Shown: positions 10,880-22,816, counted from the first letter of the stretch. The stretch is DNA of 64,000 nucleotides from Pictodentalium vernedei (GCA_031216915.1 CM062296.1:797203608-797267607), one strand, 5' to 3'. Numbers and translations are program-made. Notes: generated by a model from the letters alone, not told the origin.

Positions 10880-12150
10880 TCCAACAAAACGAATACAAGA
10901 AAAAGGTAATGTACATAAATTAATAAAATCCCCCAAAAAGCTACAGAGTTTTAACACTCAAATCTGTAACTGGGTCGAAGGCTTTCTACAAAATAGAAAA
11001 CAGAGAGTTCACTTAAATGGCTCCCTCTCAAACTGGCACAATGTTACCAGCGGAATCCCACAGGCCCTGTCCTATTTGTGGTATACATAAATGATCTGCC
11101 AAACAACCTGAAGTCGGATGTATACATGTTTGCAGATGATACCAAGCTATTCCAAGAAATCAAAAGTCAAACCAACATCCAGGAGATACAAAATGATCTA
11201 GATACACTGGTAGATTGGAGCAACACCTCTGCTACTAAAATTCCACCCTGATAAGTGTAAAGTAATAAGTATTTGGAACAGAGGAAGAGAATCAGCCAAG
11301 GCTGACTATACTATGAAAAATGACAACGAACAAAGAACCAGCCTGGAGGAAATTAGAATGGAAAAGGACATAGGCGTCATAATAGATAGGCACCTGTCAT
11401 TCGAGGACCACATCCAAAGCCAAATCAACAAAGCATCATCAATCGTTGGCCTCATCAGACGCACCTTCTCAACATTAGATGAAAATACGTTTACACTTCT
11501 CTACAAAGCACTTGTCCGTCCCCACTTAGGCAAGTTAGGGTATGCAAATATCATCTGGTCACCATACAAGAAACGAGATATCGAGAATCTGGAAAACGTA
11601 CAAAAGAGGGCGACCAAACTACTTCCGAACCTAAAACTACTAGATTACACCAGTCGCCTGAAGAAACTAAATCTCCCAACCTTAAGATTCCGTCGCTTAC
11701 GAGGGGAAATGATTGAAGTATACAAGATTCTACAGGGCATTTATGATCAAAACGTTACGGAGGGCCTCCTGGCGCTTAGCACCAACTCAAGAACTAGAGG
11801 TCATTCTGTGAAACTATTAAAAGCCAGAAGTAAAAGGGACCTGAGAAAATATTTCTTCAGTAATAGAGTGACAGAATCATGGAATAGCCTACCAGAACGT
11901 ATCGTGAGTGCACCGAACCTCTATTGCTTTGAAAATCGACTTGACAACCACTGGAAACTCCACCCCGTGAGGTATGACTTTCAGGACGATTCTCCTGCTT
12001 ATAAAATTTTTAACCAGGGAAACGTACAAACATGGGCACACCAGAACCACGACCAAACAGATTTTGATTGTACCAAGGAGCTGAATATAGAGGCGACAGC
12101 CTGCGTTCAGAATCAACATAAGGTAACATAAGGTAATAAGGTAAAACCTA
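10880..12150 (+). pseudogene. 5'-truncated LINE: reverse transcriptase C-terminal part and tail
   Basis: Recognisable RT text starts with CNWVEGFLQNRKQRVHLNG and VTSGIPQ. About a dozen bases are then missing (GSVL-type residues) with a frame change to VLFVVYINDLP and the catalytic FADDTKLF near 11133. After another slip near 11240 the last frame (11313-12131, 272 codons) gives GVIIDRHLSFEDHI, LYKALVRPHL, NVQKRATKLLP, LNLPTLRFRRLRGEMI and YKILQGIYD, the usual C-terminal region of jockey/CR1/RTE-X-like LINEs. The 3' tail is a short tandem of AAGGTAA-like units at 12118-12145. 5' truncation and a repeated tail fit target-primed insertion. Confidence 0.85.
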
Positions 12151-12969
12151 TGACCTAATCCTACTTGCTTACCCTATATTAACACTTGAACACGTACAGA
12201 CTAAATATGTAATAAACTCGCCATGCGATAAAAAAATAACCGTAACATACCTGAAATTTAATGTAATTCCTTTGTTTAGTTTTGAATTCGAGCGAATATG
12301 GTGTTTATGTCCAATGGGTACGCCTTTGTGTGAAGCCTGAATTGTCTTATGAGGGAACCAAATATGATTTTTGACCACGGCTTTTCTCTCTCATCCGCGC
12401 GAAATTCTTACATTCAATATTGAACAATCACGTGACCTTCTTTTCTTCCTCGTGTTCCGTCGCAATGAAGGCAAAAGGCGAGGTTGTTTAATTTTCCTTC
12501 AATTAACCACATAAATATTACAATACTGACTTTTGTTGTAGTTTTACCCATTTCCAAAACATTTTATCATGACAGTTTGATCTGTTTTATGACCCTTTTG
12601 TGCGTATGAAGCTTCTTTCAGATATAACGATGCTTGGTGTTTTCAGTTTCGTGCAAATATAAATAATGAGCGCCACTGAACACTTGAATACTTCCAAACT
12701 ATCCTCTGACTAAAGTGTCCTCTAACAATTTGACTCCGATAAATCGTTCTATAATATAGCCCAAAATGCCCTCTGTAATTGCCATGCGATCATGTAGAAC
12801 TTTGACAATCCCCCCCCCCCTCCAGATAAAAGAAGTAGATGACTGATGTGCTGTATATTTATTATAATTAACTTAGTAAGCCATGTAGTTATAAGGGAAA
12901 TTTGTTTTCTTTGAAATTCCCACTTCTGATATTCCATAACTTTAAGGTGCAATATAAGTAATGGAATTT
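12151..12969. other. Unassigned sequence
   Basis: AT-rich, no gene recognised. A 12-C run lies near 12811. The block TTTGAAATTCCCACTTCTGA near 12914 recurs in diverged form near 13353, on the other side of the element at 12970. Confidence 0.4.
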
Positions 12970-13340
12970 CAGGGATTTTTCTAGCCTCTAGGTGACAACA
13001 GGGGCCGAATATAGGCCCCATTCCCAATGAGATTTAGGCAGGATTTTTCTCAATTTCTAACATAAAATTCCCAATTTGTACCCAGTATCAACTTGTTCAT
13101 AACATTTATGATTTTTGCTGCAAAAGTAGGCCTTATTATTCTGATAAAAGAACTGTAAACCATAATTTCAAATAATAAATCCAGCTTCTTCATTTTAATG
13201 TGCCTCTGGAGAAAAGAAATTTGCACTTTTTTTCCACTCTACAGCGTCAACAGGATTCCCAATTTGGTCAAATGAGATGGCTTTTTTCCCAATTGCACGG
13301 GCCCCTGGCCCCATTCCCAATACACCTAGAAAAATCCCTG
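12970..13340. mobile_element. MITE with CAGGGATTTTTCTAG ends
   Basis: The ends CAGGGATTTTTCTAG and CTAGAAAAATCCCTG are complementary. Flanking AATTT (12965-12969 and 13341-13345) could be a 5-bp target duplication. The interior carries inverted copies of GGGGCC...CCCATTCCCAAT text. Superfamily not assigned. Confidence 0.65.
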
Positions 13341-13345
13341 AATTT

Positions 13346-13988
13346 TGTTTATTTTGAAATTGTCACCTCTGATATTCCTCAAATTCAGATTAAATATACA
13401 CAAATTATACATCAAAATGAAGGTTGGGATGTATAGAACACGAAACACATATGTAATCAACTCATAGAGTTGACAGCAGGCACCACTGGTTCCTGGAAGT
13501 CTGCTATCGTATTCATACCAGAACTGATAATAAAATAATATTTCGGGAGAACTCGTGGCCGAATGTGCTTCAGATATTCAATAACAAAGCTAGGCATTCA
13601 AAACACTTTTGAGTGCAGCGATTGGACTGCATTTTGGAAAAGTACAACACTGTCTGCATTTTTTATTGAAGATGGATTCCATGTTCGACAGACATGCAAA
13701 TCACTCGATACCATGAATTTCCATCGAAAAACAAAATCGTAATTTGGTCCAATTTCATGAAATTTTCTTCCAAGTCTAAAAAAGGCCCAAAATGAATAAC
13801 CCCAATAAATTATATACGGTACCAAAATGTTTGAAATGAAACATAGAACATGGGGAAACTGAAATTTGCCATGGAACTGCTGCCATATGGTAGATAGCAC
13901 CGCCTGAAAGTCTGCTATGGCATAAGTAACCGACCAGATTTTAGACAATAAAATACCTTAAATTTGTTGAATAGTTCAATTCTGCAAA
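13346..13988. other. Unassigned sequence
   Basis: No family recognised. Two similar phrases, CCTGGAAGTCTGCTAT near 13493 and CCTGAAAGTCTGCTAT near 13903, about 410 bp apart, suggest an old duplication. Confidence 0.35.
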
Positions 13989-14364
13989 GGGGGGCGTGGT
14001 GGCTCAGTTGGTAGAGGTGCAGGCTGCAAGCCGAGAGGTCCTCGGTTCGAATCCCACCTGCGGCAACCGCGTTGTGTCCTTGGGCAAGACACTTCACCCC
14101 GATTGCCTACATGGGGGCACGATGACGCTGTGTACTGAGGCATACTGCACGTCGATGGTGCGCATGTCTTCAACCAATCTAACCCTGCCTGTGCTGCGGT
14201 GCAGAGTCCAGAGTTACGATGTTGGAGAGCTGACAGCTGCTCGTCGTTGCTCGGTGGTTCTCTCCGGGTACTCCGGCTTCCTCCACCCGTAAAACTGTCA
14301 CGGTCACGATTAGCCATTGTGCATAAGTATGTGACCTTAAACACCAATAAATAAATAAATAATA
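13989..14364 (+). mobile_element. tRNA-headed SINE, full length
   Basis: The head contains the Pol III box A text TGGCTCAGTTGGTAGAGG and box B GGTTCGAATCC. The anticodon-arm position reads TGC (tRNA-Ala-like, with one base short of a normal arm). The body starts TTGTGTCCTTGGGCAAGACA, a block I know from many invertebrate SINEs. The tail is TGTGACCTTAAACACCAATA with AAATA repeats. The same body, with a different head, lies at 52731-53052. Open frames across it are meaningless. Confidence 0.9.
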
Positions 14365-15008
14365 ATTCAGGTGCCCGAAGTCTGAAAACCTTGAGCACAG
14401 TCTGCAGGATCATATATCCACTCCAGATGAAGCCCAGATGACAATGTCCCCTTTTGGTCGCGATAATTCAACCATCATGGCTTCCCGAGCCCAAAACCCG
14501 AAAAACTTTATTACAGACTACAGGTCATATTTGTGAAGGGATTTCATTGTAACTTAGTAGAATGACTCAGTATAATGTCGAGATGAGGACATCCTCTTTT
14601 AATTGCAATCGGTCAACCATCATGGCTACACAGGCCTGAAGCCCAAAAACTTTTAGCACAGTCTATGGGCCATATTTACGAAGGGATTTTAATGTAACTT
14701 GATAGGATGACTCGTTTTGGAATAATTTCACTGTAACTTGGTAACTTTCGTTGACATACGTTAACTGTGAGGGCCACATACATTAACTGTGAGGTCATAT
14801 TAACCCACCTCTCAGCTCTTTAGTACAGTGTACACCTCATATTATTTTTATTAAAAACATACCATACAGGGAACAGAAATTAACATACTCGCAATTATCA
14901 CAATTCTTGTCTTATTTCATAATCCTTTCATAAACATTGAACATTATCCTTTTCATCAAACACAACACACAGACAAGTTAAGCTACAGTGTCATTTACAC
15001 TTTCATTT
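14365..15008 (+). repeat. Satellite-carrier repeat, 3' portion with 175-bp-type units
   Basis: About two tandem units anchored on GAAGGGATTT-AATGTAACTT and CAACCATCATGGCT, period about 175 bp, followed by spacer. It ends in AAGTTAAGCTACAGTGTCAT and TTACACTTTCATTT (14973-15008). The same terminus closes two other elements at 39141 and 51513 whose tandem units are different. Confidence 0.65.
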
Positions 15009-15387
15009 CCATGAGTTAAACTGCAAAAGAATACTGATCAAAATAAATTAAAATATATCCAGTAAACTTTTCATGAATGCAGTTGTTACATGTACAACGT
15101 AATCGGTGCCAACAGAGAGCACGTGCCAGAGAATTATGCAAAATATAAAATGTGTGGGCGATCAAAATGAATTTTGTGATTTGGACAACTTGTCAAATTG
15201 GTATCAATTTCACAGTGTCACAGTACTGTGTAGCAGGTTTAACCTATTCACTCGCTTACTACTACAATGTCAGGAATGACCCGCAGAATTGAAAGCACAC
15301 ATACTGGTATATGTGGTTAACAGTGTGTGTTAAACGCTCCTCAGCCACAGTTTTTGTTTCAAAAGAATATCATTCAATATCGAGAGC
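15009..15387. other. Unassigned sequence
   Basis: AT-rich, nothing recognised. Confidence 0.35.
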
Positions 15388-15401
15388 AGTAGAAAATCGT
15401 T

Positions 15402-15541
15402 TGGAGAGCTGACAGCTGCTCGTCGTTGCTCGGTGGTTCTCTCCGGGTACTCCGGCTTCCTCCACCCGTAAAACTGTCACGGTCACGATTAGCCATTGTG
15501 CATAAGTATGTGACCTTAAACACCAATAAATGAATGAATGA
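15402..15541 (+). mobile_element. 5'-truncated SINE with 13-bp target duplication
   Basis: Holds only the last 140 bp of the tRNA-SINE body and tail. It is flanked by a perfect direct repeat AGTAGAAAATCGT at 15388-15400 and 15542-15554. 5' truncation plus target duplication shows LINE-machinery insertion. Confidence 0.9.
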
Positions 15542-15659
15542 AGTAGAAAATCGTGAGTAAAATAATCATTCAAGAAAGCACGTGTTTGGAGTTAAAAATT
15601 GCCATTCAAATGTTCACAGATTCCAAATTTGGATTGTTCCTCATAGCTGAATATAGCTA

Positions 15660-15916
15660 CAGTACGTGGAGAGTGTATTATCACTAAATCACCCACAGAG
15701 TGGAGATTCCACCCACACAATAATTGCAAATTTGTTGCAAATCATAACAAGCACAAGCAAAGTTTCAGTCAATGGCCCTCCGGGTTAAAACCGGAGGTCC
15801 ATTGGCTGAAACATTGCTTGTGTTTTTAGTCGATATACACAAAATTTGAAATTTATAGTTCGGGTGACAACTCCACTCCATGGGTGATTTAGTTACAATC
15901 CACTCTTCACGTACTG
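15660..15916 (+). mobile_element. MITE-2, copy 1 (257 bp, TA flanks)
   Basis: The ends CAGTACGTGGAGAGTG and CACTCTTCACGTACTG are complementary with one mismatch; TA flanks at 15658-15659 and 15917-15918. The centre is a hairpin containing CCTCCGGG...CCGGAGG within GTTTCAG / CTGAAAC arms. That centre, but not the ends, is shared with MITE-1. Confidence 0.85.
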
Positions 15917-16585
15917 TATAGGAATAGCATTGTCAGATCATGAGATGTCATCATGGCATGACCATTTTTACAGCACCTAGTTAAGATCAATCAGATCAGT
16001 CTTTTCAATTTGAATGCTGGTGAGTTGCATGTATTCAAGCCAGCTGTTGATTAAATTCAGCGGATTTTGTGAATATGATCGCGGCAATTGCCTAATAGCA
16101 TGATGGTATACAACAATCAAGTAACCTAATTGTTGTAAACGATCATTCTTTTTGATGACACTATTAACAGAAACTCTTGTAAAAAAATAAAATGGTCAAC
16201 AATTTTGGCGCACATGATGACACTCATGGGCTCACAGCTGTGTCTGTTTGCCTCTGATAACAAACCACTTACAACTAGAATAAATGCCACCGTAGTGCTG
16301 TGACGAACTGGTTTTGTGACGACAGTGTAGTGCCGTGGTCCAAAAATGCTAATTTGGAGGGCTGTAAAATAGAAACTAAAATTGTTTGAGGTTGTGAACT
16401 GAGACCCATTAGTCAAATACCAATTGCAAGCTAAACGCTTCATGTACAAATCACCTAACAGAAGCACTTGCAGTTTCTTGGTCATACTTAAGGGTTAAAG
16501 TTGTGTAATTTAATCAAAAAATCATAAAATGTTTGTAGACAATTGAAAAATATAAAAGTCTTGTAGCCTATCACTTGTCCTGCCA
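15917..16585. other. Unassigned sequence
   Basis: Minus-strand frames of about 119 codons at 16126-16485 show no recognisable motif. No repeat family seen. Confidence 0.35.
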
Positions 16586-16841
16586 TTAACTCCTTAATGC
16601 TGCTGATGGCTGTTCCTGCCCAGGACACAAAATCTCTTGTCGCTGAACTACTGAACTAAATATCATTTTGGCACAGTTAATCAAACATTCCTCTGTAAAT
16701 TGAATGTATTTTTTTTACCAATGATCTCTTGAGTTAAATTTAGATGAATTTTTCATCAAATCTAGTCATGGCTGCTTCATAGCAGTCATGACTAGATTTG
16801 ATGAAAAATATTTTGAAAATGCTCAGCGGGTTAAGAGTTAA
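16586..16841. mobile_element. TTAA-flanked fold-back element
   Basis: The ends TTAACTCCTTAATGCTGCTGA and TCAGCGGGTTAAGAGTTAA are complementary with gaps, with TTAA at both borders. Near the right end, ATTTTTCATCAAATCTAGTC pairs with GACTAGATTTGATGAAAAAT around a short loop (16756-16816). Confidence 0.65.
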
Positions 16842-17194
16842 GCGATATATATTCTGGATCAAGTTTTCACGGCATTGACCCCTTTACCAGTAAGTACTTC
16901 CAATCAGGGGTTACAAATAGATATGGAAATTTATTAAAATGGTCATTGAATGTCATGTAAATTTTTTCTTGACACAGTGTTTGAACACTGGGAGAAAAAA
17001 AAATTTTCAGTGTTGCAGAAAACAGGTCTCCAGAAAATTGTTTTCCATTCAACTTTTATCACAGAGTAGCCTTAATACTTGAACATGAAAATCACATTTT
17101 TGTTGAAATTTAGAAAATCATTGTAGTTTAGTTCTATTCTCAAATCCATAGAGGTGCGAAAAATCACCGTATAGTATTTCTATTGTCCTAACTA
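16842..17194. other. Unassigned AT-rich sequence
   Basis: Nothing recognised on either strand. Confidence 0.35.
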
Positions 17195-17330
17195 GAACTT
17201 GACAAGTCACTGATGCTTGGGGTGTAAGTTACATGGGTATAAATGATTGACTAAACTTGACCGTAACTCCTTGTTGCAGAGCCATTGTGCAGAAATATGT
17301 GACCTTAAACACCAATAAAATAAATAACTA
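17195..17330 (+). mobile_element. SINE-type 3' tail fragment
   Basis: GTCACTGATGCTTGGGGTG is followed by GCCATTGTGCAGAAATATGT and GACCTTAAACACCAATAAAA. The same order recurs at 27664-27824 and 48306-48431, and the last part is the tail of the tRNA-SINE. Confidence 0.65.
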
Positions 17331-17599
17331 GGACTCTCCAGTCAAAACCTTCACTTCAGTAATTCTAGAACCTAACATACATTGGGGGGGGGGGGGGGGG
17401 GGGACCGGTGCACCTTGGTGATCGACAATTCTGTTTAAGATTCAGCCTTGGTGCCAAGTTTTTGAAGTGACATTTAATTAAAAAAAATTTTGGATATGTA
17501 CAGAACAGTGAACTGGGCGTAATCCATGCATGGGCATTGACGTCCATGCATGTGTTTACCAGGTAATAAAAATCATTCTGTCGTATATTCATTGGTGGT

Positions 17600-17875
17600 T
17601 ATGGCTTTGAATTTCAAACCAAAAGGTCCATGGTTAGATCCCTGCCAGTGGTAACTGTGTTGTGTCCTTGGGCAAGGTATTTAATTCTGATTGTCCATGT
17701 GGGGGCATGGTGGTGCTGTGTACTAAGACATACTGCACATTGATATGTCTCTTGTCTTCAAATAATGCTAACCCTTCTGTGTAGTTTGTTTGTTGGAGAG
17801 TCTGACAGTTGCTCACTGCTGCTTGGTGGTTCTCTTGGTATTACAACTTCCTCCATCCATAAAACTGTCCTACAC
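17600..17875 (+). mobile_element. Old diverged tRNA-type SINE
   Basis: A box-B-like GGTTAGATCCC is followed by TTGTGTCCTTGGGCAAGG, GTGCTGTGTACT, GTTGGAGAGTCTGACAGTTG and ACTTCCTCCATCCATAAAAC. These blocks are in the order of the SINE at 13989, with many substitutions. The tail is lost near the TTAA MITE at 17892. Confidence 0.75.
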
Positions 17876-18238
17876 GAGGTGATCCTCACTATTAACCCTT
17901 TACCCAATGTTAGTGTTGTACGGTTAACCGGTTTTATAAGTCGGTTTTGGTTTTGCTTGAAAACCGAAACCGTGTAACTGGTAAATGAGTACGGTTTCGT
18001 TTTTTTCATAAAATGTCGGGAAGAGATGTTTTCTTTATTCAGTTTGCACTAACAATGTCTGAAATGTCAAGCTTTGTCAGGAAATAACAGTGTCGTCAAT
18101 GCACGCCACATTCTGGATGTAAAGGGGTCACTGCAGTATGTCCAGATCACTCGGGAATGATGTATGACAAGTTGTCAATCACACATCGTTGACGTAAAAA
18201 TGGGTTGTGTTTTCTGTGAGAATGACAAAACAGACAGG

Positions 18239-19853
18239 GTATCAGGACAACTCGACCCATAACAAAGTCGGCCCATAACAGAGTCGGCCCATTACCAACT
18301 CGGACTACGGCAACTCGGTCCATAACAAAGTCGGCCCATTACCAACTCGGACTACGGACTGTGGGAATACGTAAGGGAATGTTGATGGGAAAATTGGTAA
18401 GACGGGAGGGTTAGATGATAAAAGAAAACAAAATTCGAACTCGACTGAAAGTTCAACAAATTTATTCGGAACTTCTCAAAAATGAAGGGATTTTACAAAA
18501 ACAAATACAGCTGTACAGTGAAGAAAAATATATACAATATACAATATTCATGGATAAAAATGTAATTATATATTTGAATTTCATTTAGTCGTTAGATGGC
18601 CCATAGATTTTTCCACATTCCTTCAGGATCTGAGAAGCAGTTGTTTCTCCAGCTGCGTAGTCCGTCCAGTACTTGTGTAATTTCTCTTTAATATCTTTGT
18701 CTAGAGCTCTTTGACATCTCAGAATCTGTTCTTTGGTGACAAGTCTGAAGGTGATGTTTACTAAGTCTGCTTCTCTTCGTAGAAGTGGAACCAAGATGTA
18801 AAATGAGAGAATAGACCTGCCAGCATTGCCGTTGATTCGAGTGTGCCAGCCTGAAAAAATAAATTTAACAAGTTATTATGATTCAAAATGAATGTGTATA
18901 AATTCATATATCAGTATTCGGATCGTCAATTTTCTTTTAAATGAAAAAATAGAAAATAATATTCATAAATTAATAATATATCTACCTTCCATATTGTTAT
19001 TAGTATGGATGTCTTTCATATATCGACCATGCTGCTGGAGGCTAAATTGGGTTGGTTATCCATGACGACTCGATGTATCTGAGTAACCGTTTCAGTACTG
19101 GTGAATTTGCTCTTTGTTCCAGGGCTTTGAATGCTGGCTCTATGTCAGAAGCTGGCAAGAATGACAAAGCTAATAAAGATCTGATGTATCTATTTTCCGG
19201 GCCGCGCTCATTAAATGTCGTTTTCAGTCCCAGTTCTTGAGTCTTGCGCCAAATAGCCTGGGAAAAGTGGAATGAGCAACCTTTGGTTGTGGTGTCAAGA
19301 AATTCCTCTCTTATTGCTTTCCATGCCCCTGAAGCGGAAATTTTTTTTTTTAAAAAGGATGACGAGGAATTAGACTGAAAGTATGTGACGTGATTGAGAC
19401 TGGAATTTTAGCTTTTTAGCAAAGAAAATCTTACATACCTTTTTCAAAATCTGTCACAAATCCCTCGACTGATAAATTGTCTGTTTTTTCTTTCAACAAC
19501 TGGAAGATCTGCAGAAGAAAAATGGAATAGAATTGAAAAATTAAAAGCATTTTCGTTGATCAAACAAATCAATAATAATGACGAATATAACAATAACAAC
19601 AACACGAGAAAAAGAAAAAAAACATCGACATATGTTCATTTTTATTTCCCTCCATCACAACAACTCACTTCTATAAACAACTCACAGTACAACTGAGGCT
19701 TTTAATTCAATGGAACTACAAAAATAACTTTTATTGTTCCTTTTTCATATCGAAAATATTTCCGATGGAATAAAAAAATTCTATGGGCCGCCTTGGTAAT
19801 GGGCCGACTTTGTTATGGGCCGACTTTGTCATGGGCCGAGTCGTCCTACAATC
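18239..19853 (-). mobile_element. MULE-type DNA transposon, 1.6 kb, internally deleted
   Basis: Long terminal inverted repeats: AGGACAACTCGACCCATAAC at the left and complementary GGGCCGAGTCGTCCT at the right, continuing through several CAAAGTCGGCCCAT units. Flanking nonamers ACAGACAGG (18230-18238) and ACAGACAGC (19854-19862) match at 8 of 9, the duplication length expected for MULEs. The left subterminal zone repeats an ACTCGGACTACGG-containing unit twice. The minus strand carries a broken, intron-containing transposase. Confidence 0.85.
18585..19512 (-). pseudogene. MULE transposase, C-terminal exons
   Basis: Reading on the minus strand: the exon after an AG at about 19513 begins IFQLLKEKTDNLSVEGFVTD and FEKG. 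A GT-AG intron (about 19330-19440) leads to AWKAIREEF, KGCSFHFSQAIWRK and NRYIRSLLALSFLPASDIEP. Then ITNPI, a stop in place of W, PPAAWSIY, a slip, and NNNMEG. A second GT-AG intron (about 18853-18986) restores G-WHTRINGNAG, then RREADLVNITFRLV to the stop at 18585. GCxFHFxQAxW, ALxFLP and NNxxEGWHxR are MULE hallmarks. The first catalytic aspartate region and all upstream exons are missing. Confidence 0.8.
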
Positions 19854-19862
19854 ACAGACAGC

Positions 19863-21240
19863 CAACACGCCTTCATTTCACTGATTACAGGAAATACCTT
19901 GCGCAATTGGCTTCGTTTTTGAACAGGTTTGTCTGACATAGTCAATCAGTTTAATTAAAATTACTTATCTACAATCTTTTGGACAGTGAATAATATCATA
20001 TCAGAAAAAGGTCTTGGCATTTCATTGTCGTATTCGAAAATAACATTTGTCACGGGTTTCCCCACCACGGGTTTCCCCACCACGTGTTTCGTATGTAGTC
20101 TGTTGCCTCCCTTGATGTGCTTATCCGGGAAGAGGTTTTACTGCGGTTCAGTCTTGGGACGTTCCGACCTGAGACGATTTGTCCTGTAGGTTTCGGCCAA
20201 CTAAAACACGAAACCGCAAGTTCTTATTCTATTCAGTTCAATATATGAAGGCCAAAACGTCTTGAACCGAAACGTCCTGAGGCCGAAAAAGCTGTGTTTC
20301 GTAATATCGCTGTCAACGTGCCACGGTTGCATTCCCACACAACTAACTTTAAGGGGGCCAACCAAAGGAACAAATCAGCAGAAGAAATAGAAAGTGGAAT
20401 GGCAAGAGGCAAACGCAAAAAAGTTACAATATATAACAGTACACCAGTGAATTGTGAAATCAATTCCGTTGAGCTAAAACCATTGCGTGCGCGAGGTGTG
20501 TGGGGGTGGGGGGAGGGGGGATAGATAGATAGACAATAGGTATTTGGTAAAGTGGTTTGTTTTGAAGCCTACCCAGCTACAAACAATATGACTTAACCAT
20601 TCCAGGCTGACATGAAATGATGGCTGATTATTTTACTAGGGCGGGTGGTGGCACTAGTCACCACTGTGAGTGTGTGTGTGGTGGGGGGGGGGGGGGGGGG
20701 AGTCCATACATCAGTTCATTGTCACGTATGTTAGGATGGGTGTCTAGGTGACCCACTTGGCAACGCTTGTTATTATTTGCAATGCCTGGTAGGGTCACTT
20801 TGTTAGGCTGCCCAGGGCCCCACCCAGGAGTGAGCACTGAACAGAGCCCTGGGAAATTGTGAATTAGCTCTTTTCGCACCCATGTGTTAATATCAATTCA
20901 TCATAGACTCTCTTATGTCTGAACTTAAAGACCAGAGGTGTGGGGGAGAGGGGGGGGGGGGGGGGGGGCTTGTGCCTAGAATTGGTGAGTGGTGATATTC
21001 TACGAACACTGTTACATTTTATTTTCTTTTATATTATTTTGTTTTGATAATGCCTGCCATTTATACACAGCACAAATGCTAGTCACTGCCAATTAAATCA
21101 TCATTGAAAATATGACAGTATGGGCATTATATCGACACTACATAGTTTCTGTTGGAAACTGCAGATGTCTTACTATAAAAAACCGAAAACCGACCTATAA
21201 ACCGAGTTTTTTTTTAAAAACCGAACCGAAACAAGAAAAA
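19863..21240. other. Interior of the hAT-like element, no gene seen
   Basis: Contains a direct repeat of CACGGGTTTCCCCAC near 20053-20085, an ATAG microsatellite near 20521, and two runs of 18 G (20683-20700 and 20951-20968). No recognisable coding sequence. Confidence 0.5.
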
Positions 21241-21837
21241 TAAAACCGCACAACACTACCCAACGTAACGTCAAAATCGGCTAGTGCTATTCACAGAAAT
21301 CACCAATTAACTTTCATTATTTTTTACATTCATTGTCTCTAAATCATAGGTTATGACCTCTCGTTGGAACGAGGGGTCATAACCTATGTTTTTGAGGCAA
21401 AAAATGAAAAAAAATAGTTATTCAGGAATTTTTGCAAGTGTCGTCTGTTTTCCATGTTAGGTAAGGGGTTAAGAGTGTCATTAAACCCCAGTAAATAAAC
21501 GTCTGAGATTCACTTCTAACACGTGCATGGAAATATTGCCCGCACATGGATGTTGGCCTTTCCACAATGACCGTACTGTACTGAATACTTGTAAGAGTTA
21601 ACTTACTACTCCAAGGTGGACTTGTTGGACATTGGGTCTGTGGGTGACTTAACGTGCACAGTGCTGGCAATATGAAAAATTGAGGAGAGCCAAAAATCGC
21701 CTGCCTGAGATACAGTACCGTCGATGTGGACTGATTGTAATCCAGGTTTGTGCAGTGATGTCCCCGTATGCGTTTACCAGGTAATAAAAATCATCAACAA
21801 AATTTTTAAAAAGCACTGGGTTGTTCCCGGTGCTCCA

Positions 21838-22571
21838 TTAACCCTTTACCCAATGTAACGGCCAAAAATAGCCAGTGCTATTCACAAAAATCACCATACA
21901 ATTTTCATTATTCTTTTCATTTTTATACGCCCGTTTTGAAAAAAAGGTCGTATTATGGTATACCTCTGTCCGTCCACACATACAATAACTCGAAAATGCT
22001 TCGAGCAATTTTTGTGATTTTTTGGTGGAAAGTATATGTCGATGGAAGGAAGCTCCCTTTCGATTTGTGTCACTGTCCGATTTGTCATTCCAGAGTTAAG
22101 GGACTTTATTCGTCACAATATAAGCAATTTTCCACGTTGGACAATAAGTTGAAAATGATTGGAGCAATTTTCATGATTTTTTGGTGGCAAGTATATGTTG
22201 ATGGAAGGAATCTCCCTTTGTTTTTGTGTCGCCGGTACAATATGTCATTCCAGAGTTATGGGACCCTATTCGTCAAAATATAAGCAATTTTCCACATGTC
22301 GAACAATAACTTGAAAATGCTTAGTACACATGTATACTCATTGTGTGCTTTCCTCTTGTAATTAATAACGGGCGTATCATGCATTCATGACGCAGCTGTT
22401 TATTGTCTCAAAAAAATATAACTTATAATCCCCTCATTGGAACGAGCTCAGTGAGCTCGTTCCAGTGAGGGGTCATAAGCTATGTTTTTGATGTAAAAAA
22501 TTAAACAAAATAGATATTTAAGAATGTTATTTACAAGTGTTGTCTGCCTTTCGTGTTAGGTAAAGGGTTAA
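21838..22571 (+). mobile_element. TTAA-type MITE, subfamily P1, copy c, split
   Basis: TTAACCCTTTACCCAATGTA at the left and GTTAGGTAAAGGGTTAA at the right, with a hairpin CTCATTGGAACGAGCTCA / TGAGCTCGTTCCAGTGAG at 22435-22475. A repeat with ATACGCCCG ends interrupts its left half. Confidence 0.8.
21925..22377 (+). mobile_element. Repeat with ATACGCCCG ends and tandem interior
   Basis: Begins in a T-run, TTTTATACGCCCGTTTTG, with a terminal hairpin (CCCGTTTTG / AAAAAGGTCG, imperfect), then CTGTCCGTCC. It ends AATAACGGGCGTAT. The interior has two to three units of about 158 bp anchored on GCAATTTTYRTGATTTTTTG. It inserted into the P1 MITE. Confidence 0.7.
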
Positions 22572-22816
22572 TTAAATTTTTGATGATTATGCCTATCATT
22601 AGTGTTTGGAATCTAATTTTATTGCGTCCGTGGAAATAGTGCCCACTCGTGGAAAGTAACCGGTCCAGTGCAGCTGTACTGTACAGTGGGGAGAGCAATA
22701 GCTTTCCTGAGATAATTATGATTCTAAATCTGCTCTAAGTAGTATGCAGACAAGATAACAAATCATAACATAATACATTGTGTGGTTCAACATTAAATGT
22801 TGAACCACTCTGTGTA

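Larger units (their letters stand above)
17911..21258. mobile_element. hAT-like non-autonomous element, 3.35 kb
   Basis: The ends TAGTGTTGTACGGTT and AACCGCACAACACTA (reconstructed across AAAACCGCACAACACTA) are complementary. Target octamers CCCAATGT (17903-17910) and CCCAACGT (21259-21266) differ by one base. Both subterminal zones are full of GGTTTTCGGTTTT-like words and complements. No hAT transposase was seen. It carries a nested MULE at 18239-19853. Confidence 0.75.
17892..21472 (+). mobile_element. TTAA-type MITE, subfamily P1, copy b, split by a hAT-like element
   Basis: TTAACCCTTTACCCAATGT at 17892-17910 continues at 21259 as CCCAACGTAACGTCAAAATC and ends GGTAAGGGGTTAA at 21472. The central hairpin block is at about 21345-21400. 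TTAA stands at both borders. A 3.35-kb insertion at 17911-21258 separates the pieces. Confidence 0.8.

Noticed and set aside
13989..14075. tRNA genes at 13989 and 48616
   Set aside because: Box A and box B are present, but the cloverleaf is one base short and fused to a SINE body with tail and target duplications.
14013..14413. Open frames of 98-145 codons across the SINEs at 13989 and 48616
   Set aside because: They lie in non-coding SINE bodies on both strands and repeat at each copy.
16126..16485. A 119-codon minus-strand gene
   Set aside because: No motif, no splice or initiation support, composition like the surrounding AT-rich DNA.
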